The notes under the pieces were generated by a model. That model did not search any database. It worked only from the letters and a program-made list of their open reading frames with translations, and was not told where the DNA came from. From Nissolia schottii (Eukaryota; Streptophyta; Magnoliopsida; Fabales; Fabaceae), in assembly GCA_003254905.1 (NCBI GenBank), contig QANU01002056.1, positions 265,530-329,529 on the forward strand: a DNA stretch of 64,000 nt, written 5' to 3'. This document shows, in pieces, positions 22,146 to 35,600 of the stretch. The translations under genes and the position numbers were made by a program. The stretch's first letter is position 1. Each line of letters starts with the position of its first letter.

Positions 22146-23364
22146 TCTACGATAAAATTCTTTATATTGAATATTTTATTAAAAATTATTAATATACCAC
22201 ATTAAATTATATAACACATTAATATATATAAGAATGATAATGGATATTCGTGGGTACGAGTACATATCTCTTATTACCTATACACATTTAATATTTTGCT
22301 AGCCGTACTCATATCTGTATCCATCATAGATACATGTTACTCGTACCCGCAAAAATCTAAATCCCATGTGGATATTCGCATAAATTTGCAAAATTTTTTA
22401 AAAAATGGAAAATTTTATAAAAATCACTATCTAATATTATATATTATAATATTACTATTATTAACAAAACCACAATTTAAATTAGCAAAATACATATAAT
22501 AAAAATTCAATAATGTTATAAATAAAAAAAGAATTAGGGTATTTAATTTTTATATTTATATTTATATAATTTTACTTATTAATTAATGAATGAATAATTC
22601 AATCTCCATATTCATATCTATTAGTAAACGAGTATAAATATAAATACAAAAATTACAAAGATACTCATACCCTCATCACAAATAATACCTATAGATATCT
22701 AAATTTGTGAATATTTTTGTCAGTATATCATATTTGAATTTGACCATAAATTTTACTTGATAAACATGGTGAGATAGAAAATGTTTTGAGCGGAAATATA
22801 TCTATACTCCCACACGCGTGGAGTGGAGAGGGACATGGATCTCATGTGATAACAAATTTGATCAGAGGTCCAAGAATGACAGCCCTGTCTCTGTTTTGCC
22901 CCCCTACAGAGCCCATTGTACATTGCCATGTGATTGTTAGTTACTTCTGCCAAAAAGTCAACAAAATCAACGGTGAGATTGTCATAATGTGGTGCCCCAA
23001 GTGGGGTCCACAAAAATGATTGTGACCACTCTGTGCAGCTCGACGTTGTCCGATATCAAGAATCTACACGATCAAATGATGGGAGTATGTATGCAGCAGA
23101 GTTTTGGGATTCACATGTGGATGTGGAGACAGTGAATTGAAGCAAATTTGTCAGACAACTTGCTAGTAACAAATTTATTTGAGTCTCCTTTTGTTTAGAA
23201 ATAAGGTAAAGACACTCTTATAAGTGCTAAGCAATCCACTATTAATGGAAATTCTCACTAATTATGATCTAGTGGTCTAAAATTTGATTATTGTTGTCTA
23301 ATCCATTTAAAAAAAACAGTGAACTTAATTACTTATACTCAATGACTTAAGTATTTCATTAATA
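22146..23364. other. AT-rich spacer with one GC-richer patch
   Basis: A degenerate element with GGATATTCGTGGGTACGAGT near 22240 and its inverse ACTCGTACCCGC near 22338 is probably an old MITE. The patch 22780-23160 is less AT-rich, but its ORFs on both strands lack recognisable domains. Confidence 0.45.
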
Positions 23365-23515
23365 TTTGTTAGTTCAAGTGGTTCGACACTTGTTCCCTTT
23401 TAACAATGTTTTGATTATCGAGTTCGAATAATGTAAACAAAAAAATTAACACTAAGAGAGCTTTATACCCACCTATAGTGGACTGGCCTAGCAGAAACTA
23501 GATTGAATAAAATTC
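23365..23515 (+). mobile_element. tRNA-derived SINE-like unit
   Basis: TTAGTTCAAGTGG resembles a pol III A box, and GAGTTCGAATAAT about 50 bases later resembles a B box. A tRNA-unrelated body follows (CACCTATAGTGGACTGGCC). A related piece, CATAGTGGACTGGC, occurs at about 51,402. Confidence 0.5.
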
Positions 23516-23690
23516 GAAAAACTTTAAATACCAGTGATTTTGTATTTGTAAATATTTTGTTTTTCTTTGCACATTTTTCATTTTCTAATAATGGATACCT
23601 TCCACGTGAAAGCAAAAGAGGCCCCCCTTTCATTTTGTACAACCTCTTTATTTGTTTGATTATGTTATGGTACGAGATATCACTTTAAGA

Positions 23691-25170
23691 GTGGTGACTA
23701 CTATAGTACCTCACTTGTTTGGTATCATTCAGTGGGACTCCAAAACCCCAAAACTTGCCACTCATAATTACGATCATGTTACCGCACCACTCAATGACCT
23801 ATTTTAAAAATTTTACAATAAGAGTCCACTCACTTTTTCTTTTGCAAAAAAGCCCCCATCATAACTACCACTTTCAACACCAAAACTCTCACCCTCAGCA
23901 TCGTTTATTCCTCATCTATTACTCTAAAGAAAGACTAACTAAGTTCTGGGATTTATTTAGCATTGCAACATCCTTGGACACTTTGCTACTATTTTTCTGT
24001 TAGATGATTGTGTAAACAAGTCCACCTATGCAATGTTGATGAAAAATGCAATAAATTCAAGCCAAAAGAGGCAACAATACAAACAAGGAAAGGAAATAAC
24101 AATAAAAGATAATCCCAACAAATCTCTTATTCATCTCCAAAATAACAGTAAAAAATGAAAATAAGAAACAGAATAGCATAAGAAACAAGAAATCAAACAA
24201 AATCATGAGAAAAAAATCCCAACAAATCAACAATTACTCTTCAGCAACTACTCCTTACATTACAAGCAAACATAAATACACAAAAAAAAAAAAAATCACA
24301 AATGGGCTTGAAATTTGAGAAACATAAAAGGGAATGGGATATTTAATGGAAGCTGAAGAGATCCTCAATTGGATCCTACAATCCCAAAATTGAACCCTAA
24401 AATCCCAAGCCGAAAATTGCAATCACAATACAATGAGGAAACCACCACTGTGTCATAATCCCCTTTTGTCTCTGACGCACAGTGTGTGTGTGAGTGATCT
24501 TGGACTCTCCACCATCACCATGCCTCTGCTGCCACATCATCCTCTCCCTCTTCCATCGTTAGTTCAATTCCTTTATAGGACCACCACCACATCTTGCCGA
24601 CAATTGGAGGGAGAAACGTTAGGCTTCTGAGCGTCCAGACACGCGTTCTGTAGAGGGAACCTGTAGAGGCAGTTCCCGGCGAAAGTGGCGGGGCCCTCGT
24701 TGAGCAGCAACCCTACTTGGGGTTCCCGCGGAGGTCGAGGCTCATGATCAGAAGGAGAGTCTCTCGAGGGATGTCAGAACCTCGTCAGAGAACTCGTTGT
24801 AAAAGAGATTTAGCGTTTCAATGAGGACGGAGAGCTCTGAGAGCTCCTTTCGGAATGGAACCGTTGAGGAAATTGGAGGACAAGTCTAAATGGCGGAGGG
24901 AAGTGATGACCCTGAGAAGAGTTGTAGGAGAGGTCGATGACGACGACGGAAGTGCCGTTGAAGAGAGGGGAATGGATGGTTTTGAAAAAGTTGTGGTGTG
25001 AGTGTTTTTGTCAAGGACTTGTTTGCAACAGAAATAAAAATAATGTCTCTTTGTGTAATTTTCAAATAATTTAATATGAAAGTGCGGTGGCATAATTATA
25101 ATTATGAGTGGCAAATTTTAGAGTACCATTAAATGGTACCAAACAAGTAGAATACCATGGTAGCCACCAC
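23691..25170. mobile_element. TIR element carrying an LRR receptor kinase gene fragment (Pack-type)
   Basis: Left end GTGGTGACTACTATAGTACC, right end (inverse) GTGGTGGCTACCATGGTATT. The TIRs share CTTGTTTGGTA, then TTTGCCACTCATAATTA, and run about 110 bp (23691-23800 and 25065-25170). The inside holds a minus-strand fragment of a leucine-rich-repeat kinase gene and no transposase. No clean target duplication was found, so the superfamily (MULE or other) is open. Confidence 0.65.
24600..24975 (-). pseudogene. Captured LRR receptor-like kinase fragment
   Basis: On the minus strand, pieces in shifting frames read LFNGTSVVVIDLSYN, TSLRHLDLSSNFLNGSIPK, ETLNLFYNEF and LLLNEGPATFAGNCLYRF followed by PLQNACLDAQKPN. 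This is the usual order at the end of the ectodomain of plant LRR-III/VII-type receptor kinases (last LRRs, then the GPTAFAGNP-like cap). Frameshifts and stops (for example GNPK followed by TAG) rule out a functional product. No kinase domain follows. Confidence 0.7.
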
Positions 25171-25852
25171 CCAATTTAGGTACAATGGAGTACTCAAGCA
25201 GGGTGTGGTCCAATCACATATATATAGCTGCTAAAAACAATTTAATGTGGCCATTCCATGTAGTTACCGATATGTATGGATTATTATCAACCGCAGTATG
25301 TTTATTTTGTGATCAGAGTTTGAAAGTTAAATCTTTAAGAAGAAAAAAATACTAAAACTTGTAAGAGATATTGTTTAAACATTTTGATCAAAATTTCATA
25401 ATTATAAGAACTGTTTGTTAAGTCAGTGTTTTCATTATTGCATTTTCTTTTTTGTAACCTAAATTTGCTTTCTTTCTTTGTATATTAACTTGTAAGATTA
25501 AAGTTTACTTTTTAAATTAAAAGATGTACAGGCATGTAGTTGGTTTGTAGTAAACGATCTAACCACTTTGGATCTTTGAAAGGTTTAGGCTTCGCCTATT
25601 AAAATAATCATTGTTAGAAAAGACTACTAACTTCCATAATCAGTTTGTTGTCTCCTTCAAGCTGAATGTGAAAAGTTTAATGATGATTTATGAACATTCA
25701 AATTTAAAATTTACAAGAGTTTGGTTATATCTTATACGCGGTTATGGATAATCTGTTGTTTTAAGCAGATAGCAGATGTTCTTCAATTTGATTGAATATG
25801 CAACTAAATCGTCAAAGTCAACATAATTTAGTCAAATCCGAACCGGGTCAAG
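25171..25852. other. AT-rich spacer, no gene seen
   Basis: No ORF or repeat recognised. Confidence 0.5.
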
Positions 25853-25860
25853 CAGGTCAT

Positions 25861-26604
25861 TAAGGGTGTACAATAAGTCGGGTAACTCATTCAACTCGTT
25901 GACTCGACTCAACTCAAAAGTGGTCAATCGAGTCGAATTGTCGAATCGACTAGTCAAAACTAACGAACTCATAATGTTTGTAGGGTCAGTTGTTGGTTTT
26001 AAGTATTCCAAAACCAACTTGGTCGAGAAACCAATATAGGATATATATATTAATTTTTTAAAAATTAGAAAACCCAAACATAAAAAAAATTAGAAAATCT
26101 TAAAGAGTGTCCATCCCACCCACATGACAACCTAACCTCTCACATTCTCTCATCTCATTCTCAAATCTGACAGTCTCACCCCATCTATCTCCCTCCCTCC
26201 CACTCATTCTGCAACGCCACCATCCACCGCCACAGTCTGACGACTCTCTTTCTCCCTTACTCGACTAGACGCTTTCTTACCCTCACTCAATCGATGCTCT
26301 CCTCACACAACGCCACCACAATTTACTGTGTTACCACCCATCACCACAGTCTGCTAACGCTCTCTCCCCCCCACTCGATGTCAACCCTATCTCACTCTTA
26401 CTCAACGCGCTCTCACATGGAAAAAAACAGTAGTAAAATTCTAAAAAAAATCCCGATTAATCGGTGACTCGGTCGACAATTTGACGAGTCAACTTGAGAC
26501 AGATCACCCCATTCAAAACTACACAACTCAACTTGTCGTTGGGTTCGTTGGATAGGTAAGTTTATCTAAAAAATATGACTCGAATGAGTTGACATACACC
26601 CCTA
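25861..26604. mobile_element. Non-autonomous hAT element, 744 bp
   Basis: Starts TAAGGGTGTACAATAAGTC and ends GTTGACATACACCCCTA (inverse). Flanking 8-bp duplications CAGGTCAT (25853-25860) and CAGATCAT (26605-26612) differ at one base. The subterminal parts repeat ACTCG/CGAGT words. The interior is C-rich (CTCTC, CCACC) and non-coding. Confidence 0.75.
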
Positions 26605-26612
26605 CAGATCAT

Positions 26613-28790
26613 AGTGCATGAGGGATTTAATTCTCTCAAGTTAAAAAATCTATCATATGACATGTCTGAACCTAGACCATTAAGATCAAGCTCTATACCC
26701 CTTGCTACCCGGCTAACACGCCCTATTTTAATACATTTATTTAAATTTTAGTATATTTTAATACATTTATTTAATTATATGTAGTTCAATAATTAACTTA
26801 GTGATCCATTGGTTGAACTAATCACTCAATGGAGTGGCTGCGTTGAGCACCGGTCTGGGTTTAATAACTATGCTTAATTTTATGGCAATGGATAAATTTA
26901 AAGAGTTGTGTTTGGCTCTTCTAAAAGATATATAATGTGTTTAACTAACTTCACTATCTACGTAAAAAAAATCTAATTTAAATTGAAAAATCAAAATCCA
27001 TCAAATACAAGGGGCTCCTATTTTTTTATGCATAGAATTTTGTAAAATGTAATGTTATTTGTAACACCAATGTGGATGTATATCTCTTTTCAAGGTTCAA
27101 AACTTACTCTCTATCAACATTTAAAGAATACTTTAATTCTTTGAATTAAGTTAATATAAGCGGTATAAATAATATTTATCATTTTGTACATTAGAATTAA
27201 AAAATCGATCCTAAAACTTTTTTGATTAAAATGTATGCTTTATGGAAAAAATTGTTATCTTATGAACCAAAACAATTTTATTATTATTTCATTATAAAAT
27301 CGTCATTTAAAGTGGTCATTTCAGAATTTGACTCATATAAAAGTAAAATATTAAAAAAAAAATCACAATCTTGTATTTTTTAACACCCATAATCACACCT
27401 TAGTAGTTTTCCCAGTTTTATAAATTTCAATATGCTGCATGAAACTTTAAGGATATTACTTTTGGGATTTTGATGGACATTTTGTTAAGGGATGAAAAGT
27501 GAAAAGTTTTGATTGTTTTTATTGCATTAAATGTATTAAAAAATTTTAGAATTTAATTATTCAATTAAAATCATTTCACTTTTAATTTTTTAACAATCGT
27601 TTTTATGCATTTGTTAGCAAAACTTTTTAATTTTTTTGGCAAGCACATACATCGAGTAGGATTTGAATCATTTAAAATAATTTTTTTACTTTAAACAAAA
27701 AAAGTGAGAAATTTACGTTTTACACCCTTAAATTAATAAAGTAAAACCAATTGTAAAAATTATATCTTATATAATATATAGTGTAATAATTAAAGTGAGA
27801 ATGTGTCACACTTTTACTTTAATGATTCAATGATAATATCACTCAATTCATTCAAAAAATCTCATTTTAAAAGATTTTTGCCAAAAAAAAGGTATGAATC
27901 CCCGTTATAATCTCAACACATAATAAATGTGATGTGAATGAATAAGATGTCTTATCCCCCCCCCCCCCAAAATTCAAATAACACCTTATTTATCGGAAGG
28001 AAGGCTCAATCATTTCTTTTTTCTTCTTCTTTCTAAATGGAGATCCTATCCTATGAACTATGATATATGGCCACTGCCCACTGGTCCCCCTCTCACTTTC
28101 ATCATCAAGGGGGCCATGTCTTTACAAACCTGACAACTACAGAAAAACACAATCATTCCACTCTTATGCCTTTATAATCTTCAACCCTATAGAAAAAAAA
28201 AACTGCATGACCTGATATATGTGTCTTGTCCAATTCCAGTGTTCTTTTTCACTGACCATTTTGATTGACAATAACGAAGTTGGATCCAATCCCTTGTACG
28301 TTAATTATGCGCATCATTTAATTATTTTCCAGCTTATTAATTTTGTGCATGCATTATTGCATTGCATCTACAATAAGGTCAATCTCTTTATTTGGAACAG
28401 CCACGACAAAAGCCTAAAACAAAGGCTAGCAAGCTCAGGGTTCTTTCACTTCTTTCTGATTATACTGACTACCATAATTTGATTTTCTTTAATCAAAAGC
28501 TAGTATCCATCCAATCATTTAGGCTGCAATTAAAGGCTAATGGTGGTTAATTATTTGTCACTGGCTTGTGGCTGCAATTAAAAGAAATGATACAAGTAGA
28601 ATTATTTGTCAGAATTATTGTTTGTCAAAAATCAACGAGACTGATTAGCTAAGATAATTGAGTAAAGATTACTCATTTATTTAAAAAAGTTACAAATAAT
28701 GTCACACTATTCTCACAAATATTCTAACAAAAATTTCATATGCTTGCCCAGTAAATTAAGGTTGTACATGATGATGAAGTGATTCTATTA
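26613..28790. other. AT-rich spacer, no gene seen
   Basis: Contains a run of 13 C at 27956-27968. Short ORFs lack recognisable domains. Confidence 0.55.
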
Positions 28791-28794
28791 GACC

Positions 28795-28935
28795 AACAAG
28801 CTATTAGGCAAGTAGTAAGTAGCTTAGTTTTCCATAAGGATTGAGACATAAGTTCGATTCCCGAAAAGCACACTTATTGGGAGTGAGAGTAACCGTTAAT
28901 GCTCAACTCCTCAGAATTGCGAAAACAATATCTCC
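28795..28935 (+). mobile_element. tRNA-derived SINE-like unit
   Basis: A-box-like TAGCTTAGTTTTCC and B-box-like AAGTTCGATTCCC lie about 30 bases apart. They are followed by a body with CACTTATTGGGAGTGAGAG and AATGCTCAACTCCTCAGAAT. A mature tRNA fold is not present. Confidence 0.45.
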
Positions 28936-30260
28936 CACCATTTTCATAATCAAATGAAGTGATTTTGTTATCTTATATATGCCAATTAAAAATTTCTCAT
29001 GATGACTACTTCATGGTAAACGAGTTACTGCTTTTTTAACTTTCAAGTCCCAAGTTCCAAACGGTTAATTTTCATAACTCAACTCATTCCCCCTAAAGCA
29101 GCATGATTCATAGATAATCATTCTGTCAATGTGGGTCAGAGTGTTCTTTCCTTGTTTTTATTTTTGGGTCAATTTAATTGGTTCAAAGTTCAACGACTAT
29201 CATCTCCAACTGCTTGGCACTTGGCAGAGTAGTTAAGGTGTTACATATTTTGATTATTACTACTTGATGTTAAACCTTAGGTCAAATCTTGGATCTAGGA
29301 GAAATTAAATTCCTCAATTTTCAAACTATAATTTGAGTAAACAGTAAAGGTTATTTTTTTTCATATAGCATATTTTTTGGAACTATAGTTCAAAATTCAA
29401 AATAAAATTACAAATAAACAAAAATTGGCCCAATTATGCCCCTAGCTGTTGAATAATACTCTCTCTTTGTCTTAGTATTTTTTAATAATGGGCCGATGTG
29501 GTGTGTTGGCTCAAATTCAATATTGATGGGGCCTGGGAGGGGAGAGATGATCCAAGTGTGGTTAGTTGTAATTGACAGATTTAATTTGTATGATATAAAA
29601 TTATGGCTTATTAATTTTTCTGTTGCAAACAAGCTAGATTAATTGTAATCAATGAAAATTTATTGATAATCAAGAAAACCATAAATTTTACACATCAGAG
29701 GCATTCATGTTGACCAAAACAAGCTGAAGCAAATGAATGCATATAATTTTATATTTTGGTTATTTGACCAAATTTATTTATTTATTTTTTGTTAATTTTA
29801 TTTTATTGTTTTCATACATTTTCATTGTAGCAATAAAAATCGTATTGAATCCAACCACCTTCATGATATGTGTCAACAATTTCAACCAAAATCTTCAGAC
29901 TAAATATCATTTCTAATTTTGAGACAGGGTTCTTGTAATGCATATTATTTGCACAAAACAGAATAATAGATGTTACAATTACTAGTTATATTGTACCATG
30001 ACTTTCTTACTGAATTGACATTGTAGGGTGATTAGAGTGCTTGGAGTGGATGTAATGAATTATTCAGGAAATCAATTACCTGCTATCTCAAACTCTGGAA
30101 CAACAAAATGAAACAGTAGAAATTTGTAGATTATGGCATGGAGGTGATGCTCCTTTCCTTGATAAAGAAACTATATCTGGTTCCTTTGAAGCCTAAATAC
30201 TTGCAAGAAAAGTAAGATTAGTAACAGGAAGAGGGAGGAAGTTTGGATCATACAGAAATA
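28936..30260. other. Spacer downstream of the kinase gene
   Basis: AT-rich. The right part may include the kinase 3' UTR. No other gene seen. Confidence 0.5.
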
Positions 30261-30567
30261 AATTTAATCTATTATGATTGACCAAAAAAATAGATTATTC
30301 ATGGTAAAAAATTTTCTCATTCTTCTTCCATGACCTTGTGATTTCTTCAAATAAGAAGCTGATAGGACTACACATTCTTCATATTGTTGAGCTTCCCATT
30401 TTCTAGGGAAAAAACTCAATACTGCTGGATTCTGTTTCTTTGTCGTGTTCATTTTGTTGCTCACAGCAGTGTACTTGGAGAATGGAGACAGCCCTTTAAG
30501 AAGAATTCCTTGTGTATCATTTTGATTTGAAGCTTGAGGGTCTATAACCTTCATCCATGCAGTTACT
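30260..30567 (-). other. Probable 3' UTR of the CDK-like kinase gene
   Basis: The sequence after the stop codon in the last exon stays free of repeats and is less AT-rich than the spacer beyond. Its end is not defined. Confidence 0.4.
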
Positions 30568-33500
30568 TCACTTCCCATTCTTCTTACCTGCAATCCGGCG
30601 ATCACATGTTAAGAAAGAAGGGTTTTGCTAACCGGCGTCGTCGTCGTAAGGACATTTGTTAAAGAATCAAGACAAAAATTGCAAGTCTTCAATGCATCGG
30701 AAACCTAAAAACATTCCGCTTTTGATCTCTTACTTGTTAGCAAAATCCTAAAAAGAAATGGCATATTAACATTTTCAACTTTAACTATGGAGGAGCATGG
30801 TTTCTTGATTAATATTCTTTCGATGATTTCCACGAGCCTAAGCAAAAAAACTAGGGAGGAGGAAAAAAGATAGAACAGTAAGTAACACAACCAACAGCTT
30901 CCTATGGTAACTAGCAGCTTGATATTGCTGTTATACCTTTCTGAAGCCATGATCTCTGGACGGTACGCCGGATGTGACGCTCGTGCCTTTCTAAGAGCTC
31001 ATCGACTGTGTGCATTTGAGATATCAGGGGTCCTGAAAATTCAACCTTGTCTCCTTGATCCTGAGAACTCTGCAAGGAAGGAAGGAAGGAAACAAATAAG
31101 AACCATGTCTAGAGGCTTCTAATCTGAAAAACTGATAAAATAATGTGATTAGATGTAAACCTCAACCTTTGAAGAGAAGAACACAAAAGAACTTTAATAT
31201 CAAGATCTCGAAAGAGGCACATAATAATTTCAATAGCATTATCAAGTAAAAATTTACCTGGTTACTTCTCTTGGATAATGAATCTTGTCTGTGATAAAGA
31301 GCCATAGATAGCTCTTGTGAATGGTACTCATCACAAGTATCAAATGAGTCAGGGCGATCAAACCTACTCCATTGGTTTTGCATTACAATCTTGGAAATCT
31401 CATGCAGGTCATGGCCCCCACAAGACTCCTTGTTTTCATGGTTTCTGGACTCAGAATTGTTCCTTGAACTAGGCGTGGAAGCTTCTAACGGATTAAATAT
31501 CATGTTCCCTCTAGAGATAGATCGAAAATGTGATCTTATCGAAGCATCATCTTTACGCCTTTTTGCCCAAGCGAAGCCGCTTGATTTTGAAACTTGCAAT
31601 GGTCCAGGAAAGGGAATATCTACTTTGGAAGCATTCTTCACATGGTAAGCATCTTCCGGTTTATCGCTAGATGGATTTGGTGCCTCCTCAGCTGTGTTAT
31701 TGTTCTCTTCTTTAAGGATTTGGGAAGTTTGAGTTTGACATGTCAAATCCTGTGTAAGACAAGAGCAACATGTTTAGTGAGTAATTAGACCCCTTGCTGC
31801 AAAACAGTGCGAAGAAACGCACTTGATGATGCAAGTCTACCAGGGCTAATTTACTGAGTGCCAGTGGCTTTCTTGATGGTTTTCTTGTTTCTGGTCCCCC
31901 GCAAACTCGCCCGCTAATCTTTTTCCTGGAGTTTCAATATCACATAACTTAGTAAACAAGCTTCAACTAGTACTCTCAAAATTTGAATTTTTAAGAATTG
32001 AGTTTTGTTTATAATGCTCAATACTTTTAAAAGGTTCACAATACAACCTTCATAGTGAGTTTGATACCCCCTAAGAATTTGGAATGGGTATTTATTTCAT
32101 ATGACCAGCTAGTGAAATCCAATCATAGTAAACATGCAAATGTTCTCAAGAGACGCACGCCAGTTCATATGAGACAATTTTCAACTTTTCTGCATGAAAT
32201 AGAGAGTGAAGATGATTTTCACCTTCTTGACTCCTCCTGGTGTTGTTTTGCATCAATCTCCTTGCTAGGCGGGTATATTGGCAAGCTCGATGGGTCACAT
32301 GCATAAGGTTTTGTTTTGAAATACTGAAAGTGGTATGTATGTTGTTGTATCAGAAGACTACCAGAATCCAAAATCATAAAGTTTGTAGATGCATGATGAA
32401 CAAAGGAAATTAAAAAAAGGATTGATTCATTCATTCGATACAGATTTAAAAAAGTTGCTCCAAAAAGTATTATCAAACTCCAAAAGGGACAAAGGCAATT
32501 CACAGACTATGTTTGACAGCAGAGATTAATTCAAAAAGATATGTTTTCTTTTTTGTAGTATTACCATTTAATCACTGAAAAAAGAACCTTTTCAGTAATT
32601 CTCAACAAATACAAAAGTAACACAGCTAAGTTAACCAACCTCTGATGAGAGTGCAGATGAGGCACTCCCACGTTTGCTTGGTTCGACCGAAAGAAGAGTT
32701 TGTAACAGATTTACACTGGTTGCAGGAAAATCTTTAAACGTCTCCCGGAGGCAACTATCATATGGTTGTTGTGGCTTGAACAAAGTTGCATGAGGTAGTT
32801 TGTTCTTTTTCCAGTATTCATTGGGCGGGGAACCACAAAGCTTGAAGATTTTGTGCAATTGTTCAACCTGCATATAAAACAAAAAGAATAGTTTACAAGA
32901 GTTTCAAAAGCAAAGTTCAACAAAATATTGTTGTTGTCATTCCCACTTTCTCAGTGGATTCTGTTTATTATTCATAAGCAGATTAACACAAATCTCTCGA
33001 TCTATTCCATTTGATTCCACTCCCAAAATGTATCCATATATCATAAACATCAACGTCACACATAACTACAGATAAATTGCCCTAAAACCACATGCAATAG
33101 GTGTGGTATGGTATCAATTTTGAAATTTACTTAGCAACTCATAGACATAGTAATATTGCATAAACAATGAATGAAGCTCAGATCAGGTTGTAAGAAGAGT
33201 GCATGACATATTTGTATTCAACTTTCAGACTTGCATGAATATGCCTCATCAAAGGGAAGTAAGTGTTCACACAAAATATTAAATAGGTAAGGAAAAAAGT
33301 CCATACATTTTGAAAAGGTTTACTACCTCAGTTCTCCCCTGAAGTATAGGCTTCCCAACAAGCAGCTCCGCGAATACGCAGCCAACACTCCAAAGATCTA
33401 CAGCTGGACCATAATCCGTTGCGCCGAGCAAAAGTTCCGGTGGACGGTACCACAATGTGACGACACGGCTGGTGAGTGGCTGCTTGTTCCCTGAACTGGA

Positions 33501-34923
33501 AAAGTTTGCCAATCCAAAATCTGCCACCTTCAATACCCCTTCATCACTCACCAGAAGATTTGATCCTTTGATGTCTCGGTGCATTACGCCCCGCGAGTGA
33601 CAATGCTCAAGACCGGATAACAACTGTTTCATGTAGCATTTAATCTGCAGCACAACAACAACACAAAATTTCATCCTTTTAACCATTCAATAAGCAAGAT
33701 TAATTGCATCACGACAAAGAATTGGTACTTTTTTGTTTCAGTTTTACAAACATTGGATTTCAAGCAACGAACATGCAATACTCACAACAACTAGAAAAGG
33801 GAAAGTACCTGTGATTCACTAAACTTGATTTCTGGTCTAGACAATAGGCCCGTGATGTCATGCTGCATGTACTCAAACACAAGGTATATGCTGCAAGACA
33901 ATCTGGAAGTAATCAAGCCCTCCAGTTTAATGATGTTCGGATGATCAAGCCTTCTAAGAATCATGATCTCTCGCGCCATGAACCGGACACTCTCCGGCTC
34001 AAAATTGTCAAACCTCACCTTCTTGAGAGCCACTATCTTCCCAGTCTCAAGCTCCCTCGCTCGGAAAACACTACTGTATGTACCCTGCCCAATCTATTCA
34101 TGCAGTTCCCAAATCAATACCAAATGTCACAATAATGAGCATAAGAATAAGATAAATCAGAAACTCAATCAAGAATCTAGTCCATCACTCTTGTAGTATT
34201 TTATCTTATATATCTATACAATCTGCAAGAATAAGATTTTCCTAATGTGATCATCTAAACAGCCTCCTCAAGTCAGGTTACTTGAAATTCAACAAGTTAC
34301 ACAAGTAGACTAAACTTGCTCATGTCAAATTACTTGAAATTCAGCAAACTCATAATAACGGTGGTTCGATAAAAATATATATATCTAACTTTCTATATCT
34401 GAACTTTTAATTAATTAATTAATTAATGTGATTTTAGTTCAATTTATTCCCAAAACTCGAAGCAGAGTGCCAAAACATTTGCACCAAGAAAGTTCTCATC
34501 TTTACAATGCAGCCCAATTAATTAAATCACAGCATTAAAAAAGGAAGAACTTGAAGAAAGACTCTGAACTTTGATAAGCGTATAAACCTTCTCAAGCTTC
34601 TCAAAAGCATCAGCTCGAAGGGGCACCCATCCATGAATGGCCTCCGACGCGACGGCGCTGAGCCAGGCGGGCCACCCGGCCGCCGCCTGCTCCCCATCCA
34701 CATACTTCTGCAAATTCCCCAACCTGAAGCTCAGCGACTCGCTTCCCCCGCCATTCGCACTCGCCCTCCCTGACTCGCCCAACTCGCTCCGACTCGCCCC
34801 CAACGACTCGCTCCTCATCTTCCTCCTGCTGCTGCTGCTGTTGTTGTTGTTCCCCTCCGACTCCCCCGAGTGGTCCGCCGCAGGCGTCACCGACACCCCC
34901 TGCTTCACGAACGCGCACCCCAT
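30568..34923 (-). CDS. CDK-like Ser/Thr protein kinase (At1g54610/IBS1-type), predicted N-myristoylated
   Basis: Complete gene of nine exons, 671 residues: 34588-34923, 33809-34093, 33327-33644, 32640-32867, 32223-32323, 31823-31925, 31258-31749, 30937-31069 and 30568-30587. All borders are GT-AG and the phases agree. The start MGCAFVKQ gives Gly2-Cys3, a myristoylation/palmitoylation signal, so plasma-membrane attachment is likely. Residues about 20-70 are Ser/Asn-rich, with NNNN and SSSS runs. The kinase domain covers about 110-395: GQGTYSSV loop (114-121), Lys136, PESVRFMAREI helix in the PSTAIRE position, HRDIKGSN (Asp231), DFG (Asp249) and TLWYRPPELLLG. A basic tail follows (RKPSRKP) and the protein ends SWLQKGKKNGK. 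This matches plant CRK-type CDK-like kinases, usually near 600-700 residues. The substrate is unknown. Confidence 0.93.
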
Positions 34924-35600
34924 CACACTCTTCAAAAACAGGGGATTTTTTCAGGCTCCGACCAGCGACGAAGTTGGAGTAAAGTTAGCTCATTGTCGAA
35001 GTGCTGAGTGTGATTGTGAGCATTCGGAACTGTTTAAGAGCACGAGGGGAAATGGGTCTTGCTTTGCTTTAATTTCAAACGCCATGAATGCACACCCACG
35101 TAATGCGAACGCGGCGAGCACAGAACAGAACTTTGGTTTCGCTTTCTATTTTGCACTTTCTTTTTGGTTTTTGTGGCGGCAATTGCGGGTTGATGGTGGA
35201 TGATGCTGGGATCTTTAATGTGGCTCGCAGAAACATAGCACCGAAATCAGCGGAAAGAAAAGATGAATATTGCACTGTGTTGTCTTTTGTGTGCACTTTA
35301 TTTTTTTGCCTTTTGAATGGAAACGAACGAATGAAAATGCAAAATAGTAAAATACTGGTTTCTTTGGTTTTGGTTTTGGTTTTGGTTTTGTGTTGTTGTC
35401 TGGTTTTTGTGACGTTATATTATAGCGGGGTTGGTTAGAGTGTGGTGTTGCTAAAACAGAGCATGGAAAACTAAAACTGCATGGGATTTGGATTTGGATT
35501 TGGACACGGCTAATTGAAGAGCGCGTGCCTGTTTAGTGTTACTGTTATGTTATGTTATGTGATGTGAGTGAGATATTATTAATATTATTATTCCTTTTCA
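34924..35600 (-). promoter_or_regulatory. 5' UTR and promoter region of the CDK-like kinase gene
   Basis: On the minus strand, CTATAATATAA (35413-35424) could serve as a TATA box. A (TTTTGG)n-like tract lies at about 35363-35392 on the plus strand. ORFs here lack domain content. Confidence 0.35.

Noticed and set aside
27956-27968. Run of 13 C as a functional quadruplex
   Set aside because: A single homopolymer without further G/C tracts; could be a sequencing or assembly artefact.
28795-28935. Functional tRNA gene
   Set aside because: A- and B-box-like words are present, but there is no cloverleaf or acceptor stem; SINE-like is the safer reading.
30264-30605. ORF of 113 aa next to the kinase gene
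   Set aside because: It reads through the last kinase exon and 3' UTR in another frame. The true kinase end is GKKNGK-stop at 30568.
34637-35203. 188-aa plus-strand ORF over kinase exon 1
   Set aside because: Antisense shadow of the GC-rich first exon; no domain.
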